Notes under the pieces: generated by a model
Told to the model about the DNA's origin: nothing
The model's database searches: none
Seen by the model: the letters and a program-made list of their open reading frames with translations, nothing else
Position numbers and translations under genes: made by a program
Assembly (NCBI RefSeq): GCF_018403185.1
Contig: NZ_BOSE01000003.1
Span: 62,001 to 126,000 of the forward strand
Direction of reading: 5' to 3'
DNA length: 64,000 nucleotides
Source of the DNA: Paenibacillus montaniterrae
GTDB taxonomy: Bacteria; Bacillota; Bacilli; Paenibacillales; Paenibacillaceae
Shown: in pieces, positions 44,540-52,781 of the stretch
Layout: every line of letters starts with the position of its first letter
Numbering within the stretch: position 1 is the first letter of the stretch

Positions 44540-44548
44540 TGTTATAAT
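44540..44548 (+). promoter_or_regulatory. Extended -10 promoter element
   Basis: TGTTATAAT is a perfect extended -10 motif (TGn-TATAAT). No good -35 is seen, as is allowed for this class. It would give the 62-residue protein gene a leader of about 125 bases with no obvious riboswitch. Confidence 0.45.
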
Positions 44549-44681
44549 AGTAAGAAAATTTATAACATTTGATCTGCCTCGCAGAGTATTGGCCAAAAGG
44601 GAGTATCGGCAGCAGCTGAATATGCTGATGCGCTCGAGTTATCTATAGGGATACCATCCGTAGTGTAAGGGAGGCGATTTC

Positions 44682-44870
44682 ATGGCAAAGCACAGCCAGA
44701 ATGAAGTCAAGGAAAGTTTAAGGGAATTGACGAGAATTTTCCAACCTAAGGATCCGAGGAAATTTGTGAAGGATTATGTTCGCAAGTATCGAATTACTGG
44801 CGGCTATGAGGATGAACTAACCTCTCTTGTAGAGGATGAGCTTGGAAGGATTAACTCCTCTGCGGTGTAG
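44682..44870 (+). CDS. Small conserved-looking protein, unknown function
   Basis: A 62-residue soluble, highly charged protein starting MAKHSQNEVKESLRELTRI. It has two predicted helices separated by KYRITGGYED, no cysteine and no membrane segment. AGGGAGG lies eight bases before the ATG, and a strong terminator follows 12 bases after the stop, so it is a real, monocistronic gene. I do not recognise the family. Confidence 0.75.
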   Translation: MAKHSQNEVKESLRELTRIFQPKDPRKFVKDYVRKYRITGGYEDELTSLVEDELGRINSSAV

Positions 44871-44882
44871 ATCAGCTTATCT

Positions 44883-44922
44883 AAAAGTCTGATGGAATTT
44901 ATGATTCCATCAGGCTTTTTTT
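44883..44922 (+). terminator. Rho-independent terminator
   Basis: AAAAGTCTGATGGAAT pairs with ATTCCATCAGGCTTTTTTT around a short loop, ending in seven T. Confidence 0.9.
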
Positions 44923-45035
44923 CTTTGTCGTGTCATGCGGCACGTATTGGACGTGTTGCAGCTGAATACATTTAATGTGACGTGTATTAGACTATTGCTT
45001 GATCTTCTCGATCATATTTTTAGGAGGTGAGCGTG

Positions 45036-46079
45036 ATGCCATCAGCATTAACGAAAACAGCGGAGGAAATAAAGCTCATTCAGCGAGCGGGGCGAATTGT
45101 GGCAGGCTGCCATCAGGAATTGCGCAAGCGTCTTGTTCCTGGCAAGAAAACAAAGGACATCGACCGTTTTATTGATTGGTATTTGACTGAGCGTGGAGCT
45201 ACTTCTGCGCAAAAAGGATACAAGGGGTATCCTTATACGAGCTGCATTTCGATCAATGAGGTAGCTTGTCACGGCTTTCCTAACGACTACGAGCTAAAGG
45301 AAGGCGATATTGTTACGGTCGATATTGTAGCGGATTTAAATGGCTGGAAAGCAGATTCGGCATGGACGTACATGATTGGCAATGTTTCTGAAGAGGCCCG
45401 CAAATTAGTGCGCGCGGCAAAGGCGGCGATGAATGCCGGCATTAAAGCTGCCAAGGCTGGCAATGCGCTTTCTGCTATTGGTCAAGCGATAGAGCAGAGT
45501 GCGGCGCAGGATGGATTTAAGGTTGTATCGGCATTTGCCGGTCATGGGATAGGCAGGCAAATGCATGAAAGACCGCAGGTGCTGCATACAGGGAAGCCTC
45601 AGCCAAGAATTATGCTCGAGGAAGGAATGGTCATTACGATAGAACCGATTTTGTCGGCCGGCTCAGCCAATATCTACACTGCACAGGATGGCTGGACAAC
45701 TCTTACGGTCGATCATGCGTTAACTGCGCAATTTGAACATACGATTGCGATAACGAATGGCGAGCCGCTGCTGCTAACTGCTTTGCCAGCCAAGCAAAGC
45801 AACGCGAGAAGCACTGCGGCAAAGCCAAGCGTAGCAAAGACCGGCACAGCGAAATCCAGCCCGGCAAAGTCAAGTGAAGCAAGCTCCGGGAGCCGCAAGC
45901 CCAGCCAGACAAAGTCAGGCGAGGCCAAGGCTAGCAGCGGAAAATCCGAGCCAGCCAAGCCAAGCGAGGCCAAGGCGAGCATTGCTAAAGCCAATTCTGC
46001 AAGGTCAAGTGAACCAAAGCCGTTTATAGCTAAGACTGTTAACGTCAAATCAAGCCTTGCCAAGCCTGTAGACGACTAG
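45036..46079 (+). CDS. map: Type I methionine aminopeptidase with long Ala/Lys/Ser-rich tail
   Basis: A 347-residue protein. Residues 1-250 are a complete type I methionine aminopeptidase that removes the initiator Met, with all five metal ligands present: Asp96, Asp107, His170, Glu203 and Glu234. The remaining roughly 95 residues are low complexity, built from short AKSS, AKPS and SEA units and ending AKPVDD; this tail is absent from ordinary enzymes of about 250 residues. ATG 45036 has AGGAGG nine bases upstream; the GTG at 45027 is inside that site. It is not beside adk/infA as the housekeeping copy usually is, so it is probably a second map paralogue (inference). Confidence 0.9.
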   Translation: MPSALTKTAEEIKLIQRAGRIVAGCHQELRKRLVPGKKTKDIDRFIDWYLTERGATSAQKGYKGYPYTSCISINEVACHGFPNDYELKEGDIVTVDIVADLNGWKADSAWTYMIGNVSEEARKLVRAAKAAMNAGIKAAKAGNALSAIGQAIEQSAAQDGFKVVSAFAGHGIGRQMHERPQVLHTGKPQPRIMLEEGMVITIEPILSAGSANIYTAQDGWTTLTVDHALTAQFEHTIAITNGEPLLLTALPAKQSNARSTAAKPSVAKTGTAKSSPAKSSEASSGSRKPSQTKSGEAKASSGKSEPAKPSEAKASIAKANSARSSEPKPFIAKTVNVKSSLAKPVDD

Positions 46080-46196
46080 AAGATTAAACTAATGCTTTGT
46101 TGCAAAAGCGAATAAGCAGCGCCCTTGCCTAAGCTAGTGCATTTTGCAGTATTGGAGTAAACTAATGATAATGACAGCATATAGAGGAGGATACAG

Positions 46197-47060
46197 ATGT
46201 CGTACTTTGTTTCGAACAAATGGCTGTTGCAGCGCATGCAGCAAGAAGAGGAGCAGCAGGGCAGACTAGTTATTGTCGATGCACGCTATGATTTGATGGA
46301 TGCGGATGCGGGCGAGCTTGCATATCGTGAAGGCCACATTCCAGGCGCACATTATGCAAGCCTCAGCCATCATTTATCGAGCGGCAAGCGTCCCGATGGC
46401 GTTGGCGGGCGCCATCCGCTGCCCAGCCCTGAGTCCGTAGCAGCGTTTTTCGCTTCAATTGGCATTCGTCCTGGTGCGACTGTTGTAGCTTACGATGACC
46501 AGGGAGGAGCGATGGCATCGAGATTGCGCTGGCTGCTGCAATGGATCGGCTTTGAAGGCGAGGCTTATGTGCTCGAAGGCGGCTACAAGGGCTGGGTAGA
46601 GGCTCAATTGCCGATATCTGTTAATATTCCGCAGCGGCTCGAGGATGCGATATTGCCTGTAAAGCTGCAGCATAATATGGTTGTTGCGCAAGAGCAGGTC
46701 AAGCAAGCGATTGCCGAGGGAGGCACAATCATTATCGACTCGCGTGATGGCGCACGCTACCGCGGCGAGCTTGAACCGATTGATCGCGCAGCAGGGCATA
46801 TCCCTACAGCAATCAATCATTTCTGGCAGGAAGGCAAAAATGCCGACGGAACGTGGAAATCGGCAGAGCAGCAGGCAGAGCGTTTTGCGGGCATTGATAA
46901 AAACGCCAGCATTATCGTTTATTGCGGCTCAGGTGTCACAGCGACGCCTAATGTTTTTGCCTTGCAGGAGGCTGGCTACCGCAATGTGCGGCTATACGCA
47001 GGATCCTGGAGCGAATGGAGCGCGAATCCTGACAATCCTGTGGCAACGGGGGAAGAGTAA
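46197..47060 (+). CDS. Thiosulfate/3-mercaptopyruvate sulfurtransferase (two rhodanese domains)
   Basis: A 287-residue tandem rhodanese. The first domain carries the CH2A-type motif VIVDARYDLMD and a GHIPGAHYASLSHHLSS segment. The second carries the active Cys243 in VYCGSGVTATPN. It transfers sulfane sulfur from thiosulfate or mercaptopyruvate; the loop CGSGVTA is of the type seen in mercaptopyruvate enzymes. AGGAGG lies six bases before the ATG, and a terminator follows the gene. Confidence 0.92.
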   Translation: MSYFVSNKWLLQRMQQEEEQQGRLVIVDARYDLMDADAGELAYREGHIPGAHYASLSHHLSSGKRPDGVGGRHPLPSPESVAAFFASIGIRPGATVVAYDDQGGAMASRLRWLLQWIGFEGEAYVLEGGYKGWVEAQLPISVNIPQRLEDAILPVKLQHNMVVAQEQVKQAIAEGGTIIIDSRDGARYRGELEPIDRAAGHIPTAINHFWQEGKNADGTWKSAEQQAERFAGIDKNASIIVYCGSGVTATPNVFALQEAGYRNVRLYAGSWSEWSANPDNPVATGEE

Positions 47061-47078
47061 AATTCATAGGTAAGAAAC

Positions 47079-47113
47079 AAGTTGGGCGGAGATGTTTCCG
47101 TCCAATTTTTTTT
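47079..47113 (+). terminator. Rho-independent terminator
   Basis: TTGGGCGGA pairs with TCCGTCCAA (one G-U) around a short loop, followed by eight T. Confidence 0.85.
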
Positions 47114-47230
47114 GAGTTAAGCGTCATCAATTATTGCCAAACATACGGTATAATCAATATATCTACATCATGCATATGCTGACATCATCGTGCTTTTCAA
47201 ATCGAACCAGAAGCATGGAGGGGAATGTTA

Positions 47231-47608
47231 ATGAACAAGGCAATCGGTGAAACAAATTGGGTTATACCAGACGGCTATATTCCGCCGGAAAGCTCGGGCA
47301 GTCTGCTTAGCCATGAATCCATTTGCGTGCTGAACTGTTCAGCGGAGGACGCGACGTTAACAATTTCAATTTATTTCGAGGATCGCGACCCGCTTAGCAA
47401 TATTACATATGTGGTGCCTGGGCAACGGACTAAGCATATTCGCACATCATCATTGGAGCGAGATGGCGAGCATATCCCGACAGGCGTACCGTATGCGATC
47501 TATATTGAAAGCGATATTCCGGTTGTAGTCCAGTACAGCAGACTTGATTCCACACAAGCGGAAAATGCACTAATGTCAACGATGGGCTACCCTGTACGGC
47601 AAGCCTAG
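47231..47608 (+). CDS. ASRT-family protein (sensory rhodopsin transducer-like)
   Basis: A 125-residue beta-sandwich protein of the family named after the Anabaena sensory rhodopsin transducer. Family motifs are WVIPDGYIPPES, LLSHESICVLNCS, TISIYFEDRDP, VPGQRTKHIRTSSL and SRLDSTQAENALMSTM. No rhodopsin gene is visible nearby. Most bacterial relatives lack one, and the fold has been proposed to bind sugars or other small ligands. ATG 47231 has GGAGGGG upstream at a good distance. Role here unknown. Confidence 0.85.
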   Translation: MNKAIGETNWVIPDGYIPPESSGSLLSHESICVLNCSAEDATLTISIYFEDRDPLSNITYVVPGQRTKHIRTSSLERDGEHIPTGVPYAIYIESDIPVVVQYSRLDSTQAENALMSTMGYPVRQA

Positions 47609-47647
47609 CTATGCCTAGCTATGGAAAAGTGGCAGCTTGAAGCTTGA

Positions 47648-47684
47648 CTAGGGCGTGTCCTCGGAGTTCTCAGACACGCCCTAG
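47648..47684. repeat. Perfect 12-bp inverted repeat without T run
   Basis: CTAGGGCGTGTC and GACACGCCCTAG separated by 13 bases. It could serve as a weak terminator, but the U tract is missing. A near-copy CTAGGGTGTGTC lies at 50613-50624, beyond the DUF4157 gene. Confidence 0.6.
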
Positions 47685-47761
47685 CTGCAGCTGCTTATGC
47701 CAGCACAGCCAGTCAAGCTTAGCAGACAGCTGTATTTCCGCTTTGCTTCTATGCTGCCATG

Positions 47762-48526
47762 CTATTTTTTGCGTCCATACTGCTTGGCGTAGGATAAAAT
47801 TTTAAGATACAGACCTTTGTTTTTCATGTCCTTCAACGGGTAAAATTGTGGCCGTGTGTTCACCTCAAGAATCCATAATCTGGCCTTGGAGTCAATTGCA
47901 ACGTCAAGGCCAAGCTCCTTAAAGCCCTTGCTGCGCTTGTTGAATACCTTTGCGACAAACAGTCCCAGCTTACGAAGGTCAGCTTTAATTTTTGTGCGTT
48001 TGGAAGCATCAAAGCCAGCTCCCTCTAAGGTCGAGTTAATAAACTGCAATGAGCCTCCCTGATTGTAGTTGGTCGTTACTTTGCCTGAATGGCCTACCTT
48101 GCAAAATAGTGCAGTAGGCTTCCAGCTGCCGTCCTTCGTTTTCTGCACCATGACGCGAATATCAAATGGCTTGCCATTAGACTTGGCAAGCGCAACACCT
48201 TTTTGCAAAATGAAGGAGCGTTTGCCTGCAAACGATCGCATCCATTGGTACAACGCTTTTTTGCTTGAAAATACTTTTTTTCTAGCTGCATGCCTTACGA
48301 TAAATTGCTTATCCTGCTTCGTAATTTTCACAATTTTTGCGCCGCCAGAGCCGTCAGTTGGCTTGAAAAAAACAGTTTTGTAGCGTTTAAGCATAAGAGA
48401 TAGATTTTTTTTATTAAATGGTCTCGTTTGCGGAATATAACGTTTCACACGCTCATCTTTCATTAGCCACTTTGTTTTTACCCATTTATTTTTGTGGGAT
48501 GAGCTGTTATAAGTGATCGTCTTCAC
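47762..48526 (-). CDS. YheC/YheD-type ATP-grasp protein (spore coat-associated family)
   Basis: A 254-residue ATP-grasp protein. The nucleotide-binding core shows FFKPTDGSGGAKIVKI, FILQKGVALAKSNGKPFDIR, a central KVTTNYNQGGSL, and the metal-binding end ELGLDVAIDSKARLWILEVN with TRP after it. Relatives YheC/YheD are forespore-made, endospore coat-associated proteins; the substrate is unknown. The start is unclear: GTG 48526 overlaps the ribosome site AGGAGG, the first standard ATG is 21 codons later, and the codon at normal spacing is ATC. It is convergent with the ASRT gene and divergent from the DUF4157 gene. Confidence 0.8.
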   Translation of the reverse strand: MKTITYNSSSHKNKWVKTKWLMKDERVKRYIPQTRPFNKKNLSLMLKRYKTVFFKPTDGSGGAKIVKITKQDKQFIVRHAARKKVFSSKKALYQWMRSFAGKRSFILQKGVALAKSNGKPFDIRVMVQKTKDGSWKPTALFCKVGHSGKVTTNYNQGGSLQFINSTLEGAGFDASKRTKIKADLRKLGLFVAKVFNKRSKGFKELGLDVAIDSKARLWILEVNTRPQFYPLKDMKNKGLYLKILSYAKQYGRKK

Positions 48527-48742
48527 CTCCTACAACATTACATCATGTATTTCGCCGCCGCTTCGTCATTTTTCAGGATGACTCGAAAGCTTTGGCTGCA
48601 CTTTATACTATGAGCAGTACAGGACATTCGGTAACGGCAATACGCCCATGTCCCAAAATATGATGCAGAGTGCTGGAAAAGATTGACGATCATTTCGCTC
48701 AGGGCTATCATTATAGTAATCCAAAAAAATAGGTGGTTGATT

Positions 48743-50497
48743 ATGCACAAATATCAACAGGCTGCTTCATCACAGATGGTAAATAGCACGCCAAAGCGTG
48801 TTCGCCCTACGGTCCAGCTGCGGCAAACGCCCGGTCAGCTTTTGCAGCAAACGATAGGCAATCAGGCTACCGCTCAGCTTATGCAGGCGGGGCTTGCCAA
48901 GGACAGCACCAACGAACCGCATTATGAACGATCTACCGCATTGCCAGAGCCTTTAATGCAGCGAATTGAAAGGATTTCAGGCTTTTCGCTTGACGATGTG
49001 CAAGTATTTTATGGCTCCAACAAGCCCGATCAGCTTGGCGCCCATGCGTTTGCGCAAGGCAACCAAATTCATCTTGCGCCAAGTCAGGAAAGGCATCTTC
49101 CGCATGAAGCCTGGCATATTGTTCAACAGCGGCAAGGCCGAGTACAACCAACCTCCCAGCTTGGCGATATCAAGATCAATGACCAATCCCATTTGGAGCA
49201 TGAAGCGACGACAATGGGAAGCTTGGCAGCAAGCAATCAACAGCTTGAAAACCAGTACCTCCCCTCGCAAACTGGTTTCTCATCATTCCCTTCTAACTCC
49301 GCCACACAATTGGCAAGAAAAACGGAGAACTATTCCAAAAACAAAGACAAAGAAGAGCGTAAAAGGCATAATGATGCCATTACAAGAATTGTAGATACGA
49401 TTGTCACTATAGTTGAGCAGTCCAGACAGCAGGCACTGCAATGGAGCGACCTTGAAAGCAGGCAGGATTCAGGGCATTTGCAGCAATGGTATGGAACAGC
49501 CAGAGCCTACTGTGAGGACCAAAGCAATTTGCCATCATATTTTTGGGCGAATTTTGGCTATGCCGTAGAGACTTTAGCCTGCGAAGCGCTTGCCAAGTAT
49601 TCATTTATGCCTTATAACGTCAATTTTCAGATTTCGCATGGGCATACTCGACCTGATATTGTAGTGTTTAACAATTTTCAGGAAATTGCCTGGATCGATA
49701 TTACGAGCGATGGCTCAGAGACTCATATCTATGATAAGGACGGCAGCGGCTGGGAAACGAAGCTGTTTGTTTACGAGGTGCTGTATGATTCACTTGACCC
49801 GCTTGAAGTGATGAGCGGCTCGGACAATCCTTACTTTAGCGAGTATGGCGGCTATTTGAAAAACGAGAGAAGCATCTTTGCCAATGAGAAAACTCGTGTA
49901 AAAAATAGCTGGAGCCAAAAGCTGCGCCGATACGGGGATAAGCATATGCCAAGCACCTTGAAAGGCGGCATGAAAAAACGCGAGCAGCTGACAACGAATT
50001 TTTTTACAGGCATTATGGGGGATGAGTTGGAAAGCATTAGAAACAAAAATCAGGCGATAAAAGGCGGGATTCAAGAGCTTGGCGGGACCTATACCGAGTT
50101 TGGCTTCAAGAAAGCGAAAGTCAATACTGGCCTTATTCGCCGTAGAATCGAACAGGAAGCGCGAGTTAAAAGTGCCCGAGAAAGAAAGCTGCTCGAGCTG
50201 CGGACGAAGCAGACGCTGAACCTGGATCTAAACACATATGCCGACCACCCGCTCGTTAAACAGTTTAAAGGACAGTTCGCGCGACATAATGAGGATCATC
50301 TAATTATTCAAATGGGCTTTGCGTTGCATAATGCATTATTGAAGCGAGACGAGCTGGTAATGCTGAAAGAGACGGAGCAATTGGAGGATGAAGTCATCGT
50401 TGAGGTTGATGATATGTTGCAGCAGTTTCCAACTACTCTGGATGTAAATGAGTTAAGCTCCTGGATAACAAGCGCTGCCAGACTTTTAGCTGATTAG
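48743..50497 (+). CDS. DUF4157 (eCIS core domain) protein with nuclease-like C-terminal domain, candidate injected cargo
   Basis: A 584-residue protein. Near the N-terminus is PGQLLQQTIGNQATAQLM, a motif often seen before DUF4157. The DUF4157 domain (about 70-145) has ISGFSLDDVQVFYGS, AFAQGNQIHLAPSQE and the zincin-like HEAWH at 121-125. The C-terminal half contains HTRPDIVVFNNFQEIAWIDI with Asp305, Glu314, Asp319 and Thr321, then SGWETKLFVYEVLYDS. This resembles a PD-(D/E)xK-like nuclease core but lacks the usual final Lys, so the fold call is tentative. DUF4157 marks effectors loaded into extracellular contractile injection systems. ATG 48743 has AGGTGG upstream. No baseplate gene is adjacent; the machine genes are about 33 kb away. 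Confidence 0.8.
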   Translation: MHKYQQAASSQMVNSTPKRVRPTVQLRQTPGQLLQQTIGNQATAQLMQAGLAKDSTNEPHYERSTALPEPLMQRIERISGFSLDDVQVFYGSNKPDQLGAHAFAQGNQIHLAPSQERHLPHEAWHIVQQRQGRVQPTSQLGDIKINDQSHLEHEATTMGSLAASNQQLENQYLPSQTGFSSFPSNSATQLARKTENYSKNKDKEERKRHNDAITRIVDTIVTIVEQSRQQALQWSDLESRQDSGHLQQWYGTARAYCEDQSNLPSYFWANFGYAVETLACEALAKYSFMPYNVNFQISHGHTRPDIVVFNNFQEIAWIDITSDGSETHIYDKDGSGWETKLFVYEVLYDSLDPLEVMSGSDNPYFSEYGGYLKNERSIFANEKTRVKNSWSQKLRRYGDKHMPSTLKGGMKKREQLTTNFFTGIMGDELESIRNKNQAIKGGIQELGGTYTEFGFKKAKVNTGLIRRRIEQEARVKSARERKLLELRTKQTLNLDLNTYADHPLVKQFKGQFARHNEDHLIIQMGFALHNALLKRDELVMLKETEQLEDEVIVEVDDMLQQFPTTLDVNELSSWITSAARLLAD

Positions 50498-50673
50498 CAT
50501 CCTGGCATCGTAGAGCTGTGCAGGTTTAATAACTCGAAAAAACGGATGATGAGAGGATTTTATCTATAATTTATACCGTAGGCTTGTGCGTGGTACGTAT
50601 ATTATACTAAAGCTAGGGTGTGTCTAAAAACAAAAGCATAATAGTAGACCAAATATATTGGAGGTAAGCGCGC

Positions 50674-51837
50674 ATGAGTGCATTTAAACATTTGGACGAG
50701 CTGTTGGCAGGCTTTGTTGAAAAGCAAATTGTTGGCTGCGGCTGTGTGGTGGCACAACGCGGTACAATTATTTACGAAGGGTATTATGGCTACGCGGATC
50801 GGGAAAGCAAGCGGGTCATGGACGAGAACAGCATTCACCGCCTGTTTTCAACGACTAAAATTATTGTATGCACCGCAGCCTTGCTGCTTTTTGAGCGTGG
50901 ACACTTTTTGCTTAATGATCGGCTTGACGAGTACTTGCCAGAATTTCGCGATATGGAGGTCGCTCATACTGAAAGCAATGGACACTTTTCGATCAGACCG
51001 GCCAAATCTCCAATTTTGATTAAGCATTTATTTTCGATGACGGCGGGCATTCCTTACGATTTTGGCATTTCGCCGACGGAAAAAGCGTTGAAGCAAATTA
51101 ATGAAGAGCTCAAGGCACAGGGCAACTACACCTTGGAGCAGTTAATTAAGAAGATCGCCGGCGTGCCGCTGCTGTTTGAGCCAGGCAGCAATTGGAATTA
51201 CGGCTACGGGCATGATATTTTGGCGAGGCTGATTGAAGTGGTTAGCGGCATGAGCATTGAGCAGTTTCTGCATAAGGAGCTGTTTGAGCCACTAGGCATG
51301 AACAATACTGGCTTTACCTTTAAAGGCGATCAGAAAGCGCGCATGGCGACCTTGTACGTAGAGGATGGTCAAGGCGGCATTAAGCCGATGATTCCAGGAC
51401 TTGGCGACGAAATGTTTGAGCCAGGCGTTACATATCGCGGCGGCGGCATAGGTCTGTTCTCAACGCCGCGCGATTATTCAGTTTTTGCTCAAATGCTCGC
51501 CAATGGCGGCAAGCATGAGGGCAACCACATCATCGGGCGCAAGACGATTGATCTGATGCGCGCCAATCAGCTGAACGAACAACAGCTTGCCCAGTTTACC
51601 GGACCGTATTCGGAAGGCTATGGGTACGGATTAGGCGTGCGTACCTTGTTAAATCTCGGTCCCTCTAACGGCAATAGCTCATTAGGTGAATTTGGCTGGT
51701 CAGGCATGAGCGGCACTTATGCCTCGATTGATCCAGAAGAGCAGCTTTCCATCGTATATATGCATCAACGGCTGCCTAACCTGGAGCGCGAGCATCATCT
51801 TCGCGTACGCAACACCGTCTATGGCTGCATCGACTAA
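50674..51837 (+). CDS. Serine hydrolase of the class C beta-lactamase family
   Basis: A 387-residue cytoplasmic protein (no signal peptide). The nucleophile motif is Ser59-x-x-Lys62 in RLFSTTKIIV. The second motif position reads NWNYGYGHDILARLIEVVSG, Tyr in place of YSN-type residues, as in many esterase-like members. GGGIGLFSTPRDYSVFAQML and GWSGMSGTYASIDPEE complete the fold. Without a signal peptide it is more likely an esterase or peptidase-like hydrolase than a drug-resistance enzyme. GGAGG lies before the ATG. It is monocistronic, with a strong terminator after it. Confidence 0.88.
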   Translation: MSAFKHLDELLAGFVEKQIVGCGCVVAQRGTIIYEGYYGYADRESKRVMDENSIHRLFSTTKIIVCTAALLLFERGHFLLNDRLDEYLPEFRDMEVAHTESNGHFSIRPAKSPILIKHLFSMTAGIPYDFGISPTEKALKQINEELKAQGNYTLEQLIKKIAGVPLLFEPGSNWNYGYGHDILARLIEVVSGMSIEQFLHKELFEPLGMNNTGFTFKGDQKARMATLYVEDGQGGIKPMIPGLGDEMFEPGVTYRGGGIGLFSTPRDYSVFAQMLANGGKHEGNHIIGRKTIDLMRANQLNEQQLAQFTGPYSEGYGYGLGVRTLLNLGPSNGNSSLGEFGWSGMSGTYASIDPEEQLSIVYMHQRLPNLEREHHLRVRNTVYGCID

Positions 51838-51877
51838 AGCATAAGTAGGTTGTACGATATCGAACGAACATGTACGA

Positions 51878-51926
51878 AAAGAAGCATCCAGACCACTCGC
51901 TAGCGGGTGGAGCTGGATGCTTCTTT
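51878..51926. terminator. Bidirectional terminator
   Basis: AAAGAAGCATCCAG pairs perfectly with CTGGATGCTTCTTT; inside, CCACTCGC/GCGGGTGG extends the stem. It separates the serine hydrolase gene from the leftward araC-type gene. Confidence 0.92.
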
Positions 51927-51932
51927 ATTCAG

Positions 51933-52766
51933 CTAAGTCAATTTCTGTTCACGATATTGGGTAGGTGAAAGCTGCATCGACTTTTTGAACATTTTTGAGA
52001 ACAGCAGCGGGTCTTCATAGCCTACGGAGCGGGCGATATCGCCAACCATCAGCGTGGTTCCACTCAGCAGCTCGCATGCTTTGCGCATGCGGTAGGAGAT
52101 AAGATAATCCTGCAGGCTGATGCCCATTACCTCTTTAAATAAAGCGCTCAAGTAGCTGCGCTGCAAGCCGACGAATTGTGAAATTGACTGCACCGTAATT
52201 TTATTGGCGTAGTTGACTTCAATAAAATGCACGACCTGCGCAATATAATGCTCCTTGCTGTTTTCCTTCGCCTTATCCTTCAGCTCTGAGCCGCGGCAAT
52301 CGATCATCGCTGACAGCCATAAATAGAGCAGGCCAGTCAGCTTTAATTCACGCCCTGCCTTCATTGCCTTCGACTGCTTCATCTGCTGAATGCTATGCTC
52401 GAAAAACTCGCTTTTCTCCCACGTATAAATTGGCGATTCGTCCGACAGCTGTGCTTGTCTGATCAGAGCAGATGCTTTAATGCCATCAAAGCCAACCCAG
52501 CAATATGTCCAGGGCTCGTTGGCGTCCGCCTCGTAGTAGCAAATCGTGCCCGGCGTAACGAGAAAGCCTTGGCCTTTATGAAGCTCGTAGCGCTGTCCAT
52601 TTGTTTCATAAATTCCTTTCCCGTCCAATATATAATGAAACTTATAATATTCGCGCATGGCCGGCCCGAAGGAATGCCCGGGCTCGCAAGCCTCACGGCC
52701 ATATTGGATGAGATAAAGATCAAGCTGGTGAAGATGCTGCGGCAGAAATTCTATAAATTTATCCAC
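51933..52766 (-). CDS. AraC family transcriptional regulator
   Basis: A 277-residue protein. The N-terminal cupin-like sensor (about 20-150; HYILDGKGIYETNGQRYELH) is followed by a C-terminal double helix-turn-helix (about 178-275; ITVQSISQFVGLQRSYLSAL, DIARSVGYEDPLLFSKMFKK, SPTQYREQ). It starts at GTG 52766 with GAAGGAG seven bases before it and follows the aldo/keto reductase gene by 15 bases, so it may control that gene or a sugar pathway. Confidence 0.92.
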   Translation of the reverse strand: MDKFIEFLPQHLHQLDLYLIQYGREACEPGHSFGPAMREYYKFHYILDGKGIYETNGQRYELHKGQGFLVTPGTICYYEADANEPWTYCWVGFDGIKASALIRQAQLSDESPIYTWEKSEFFEHSIQQMKQSKAMKAGRELKLTGLLYLWLSAMIDCRGSELKDKAKENSKEHYIAQVVHFIEVNYANKITVQSISQFVGLQRSYLSALFKEVMGISLQDYLISYRMRKACELLSGTTLMVGDIARSVGYEDPLLFSKMFKKSMQLSPTQYREQKLT

Positions 52767-52781
52767 CTTTATGCTCCTTCA

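Noticed and set aside
44483..44681. Riboswitch in the leader of the 62-residue protein gene
   Set aside because: Some short inverted repeats are present, but I could not match a known aptamer pattern or a terminator/antiterminator pair.
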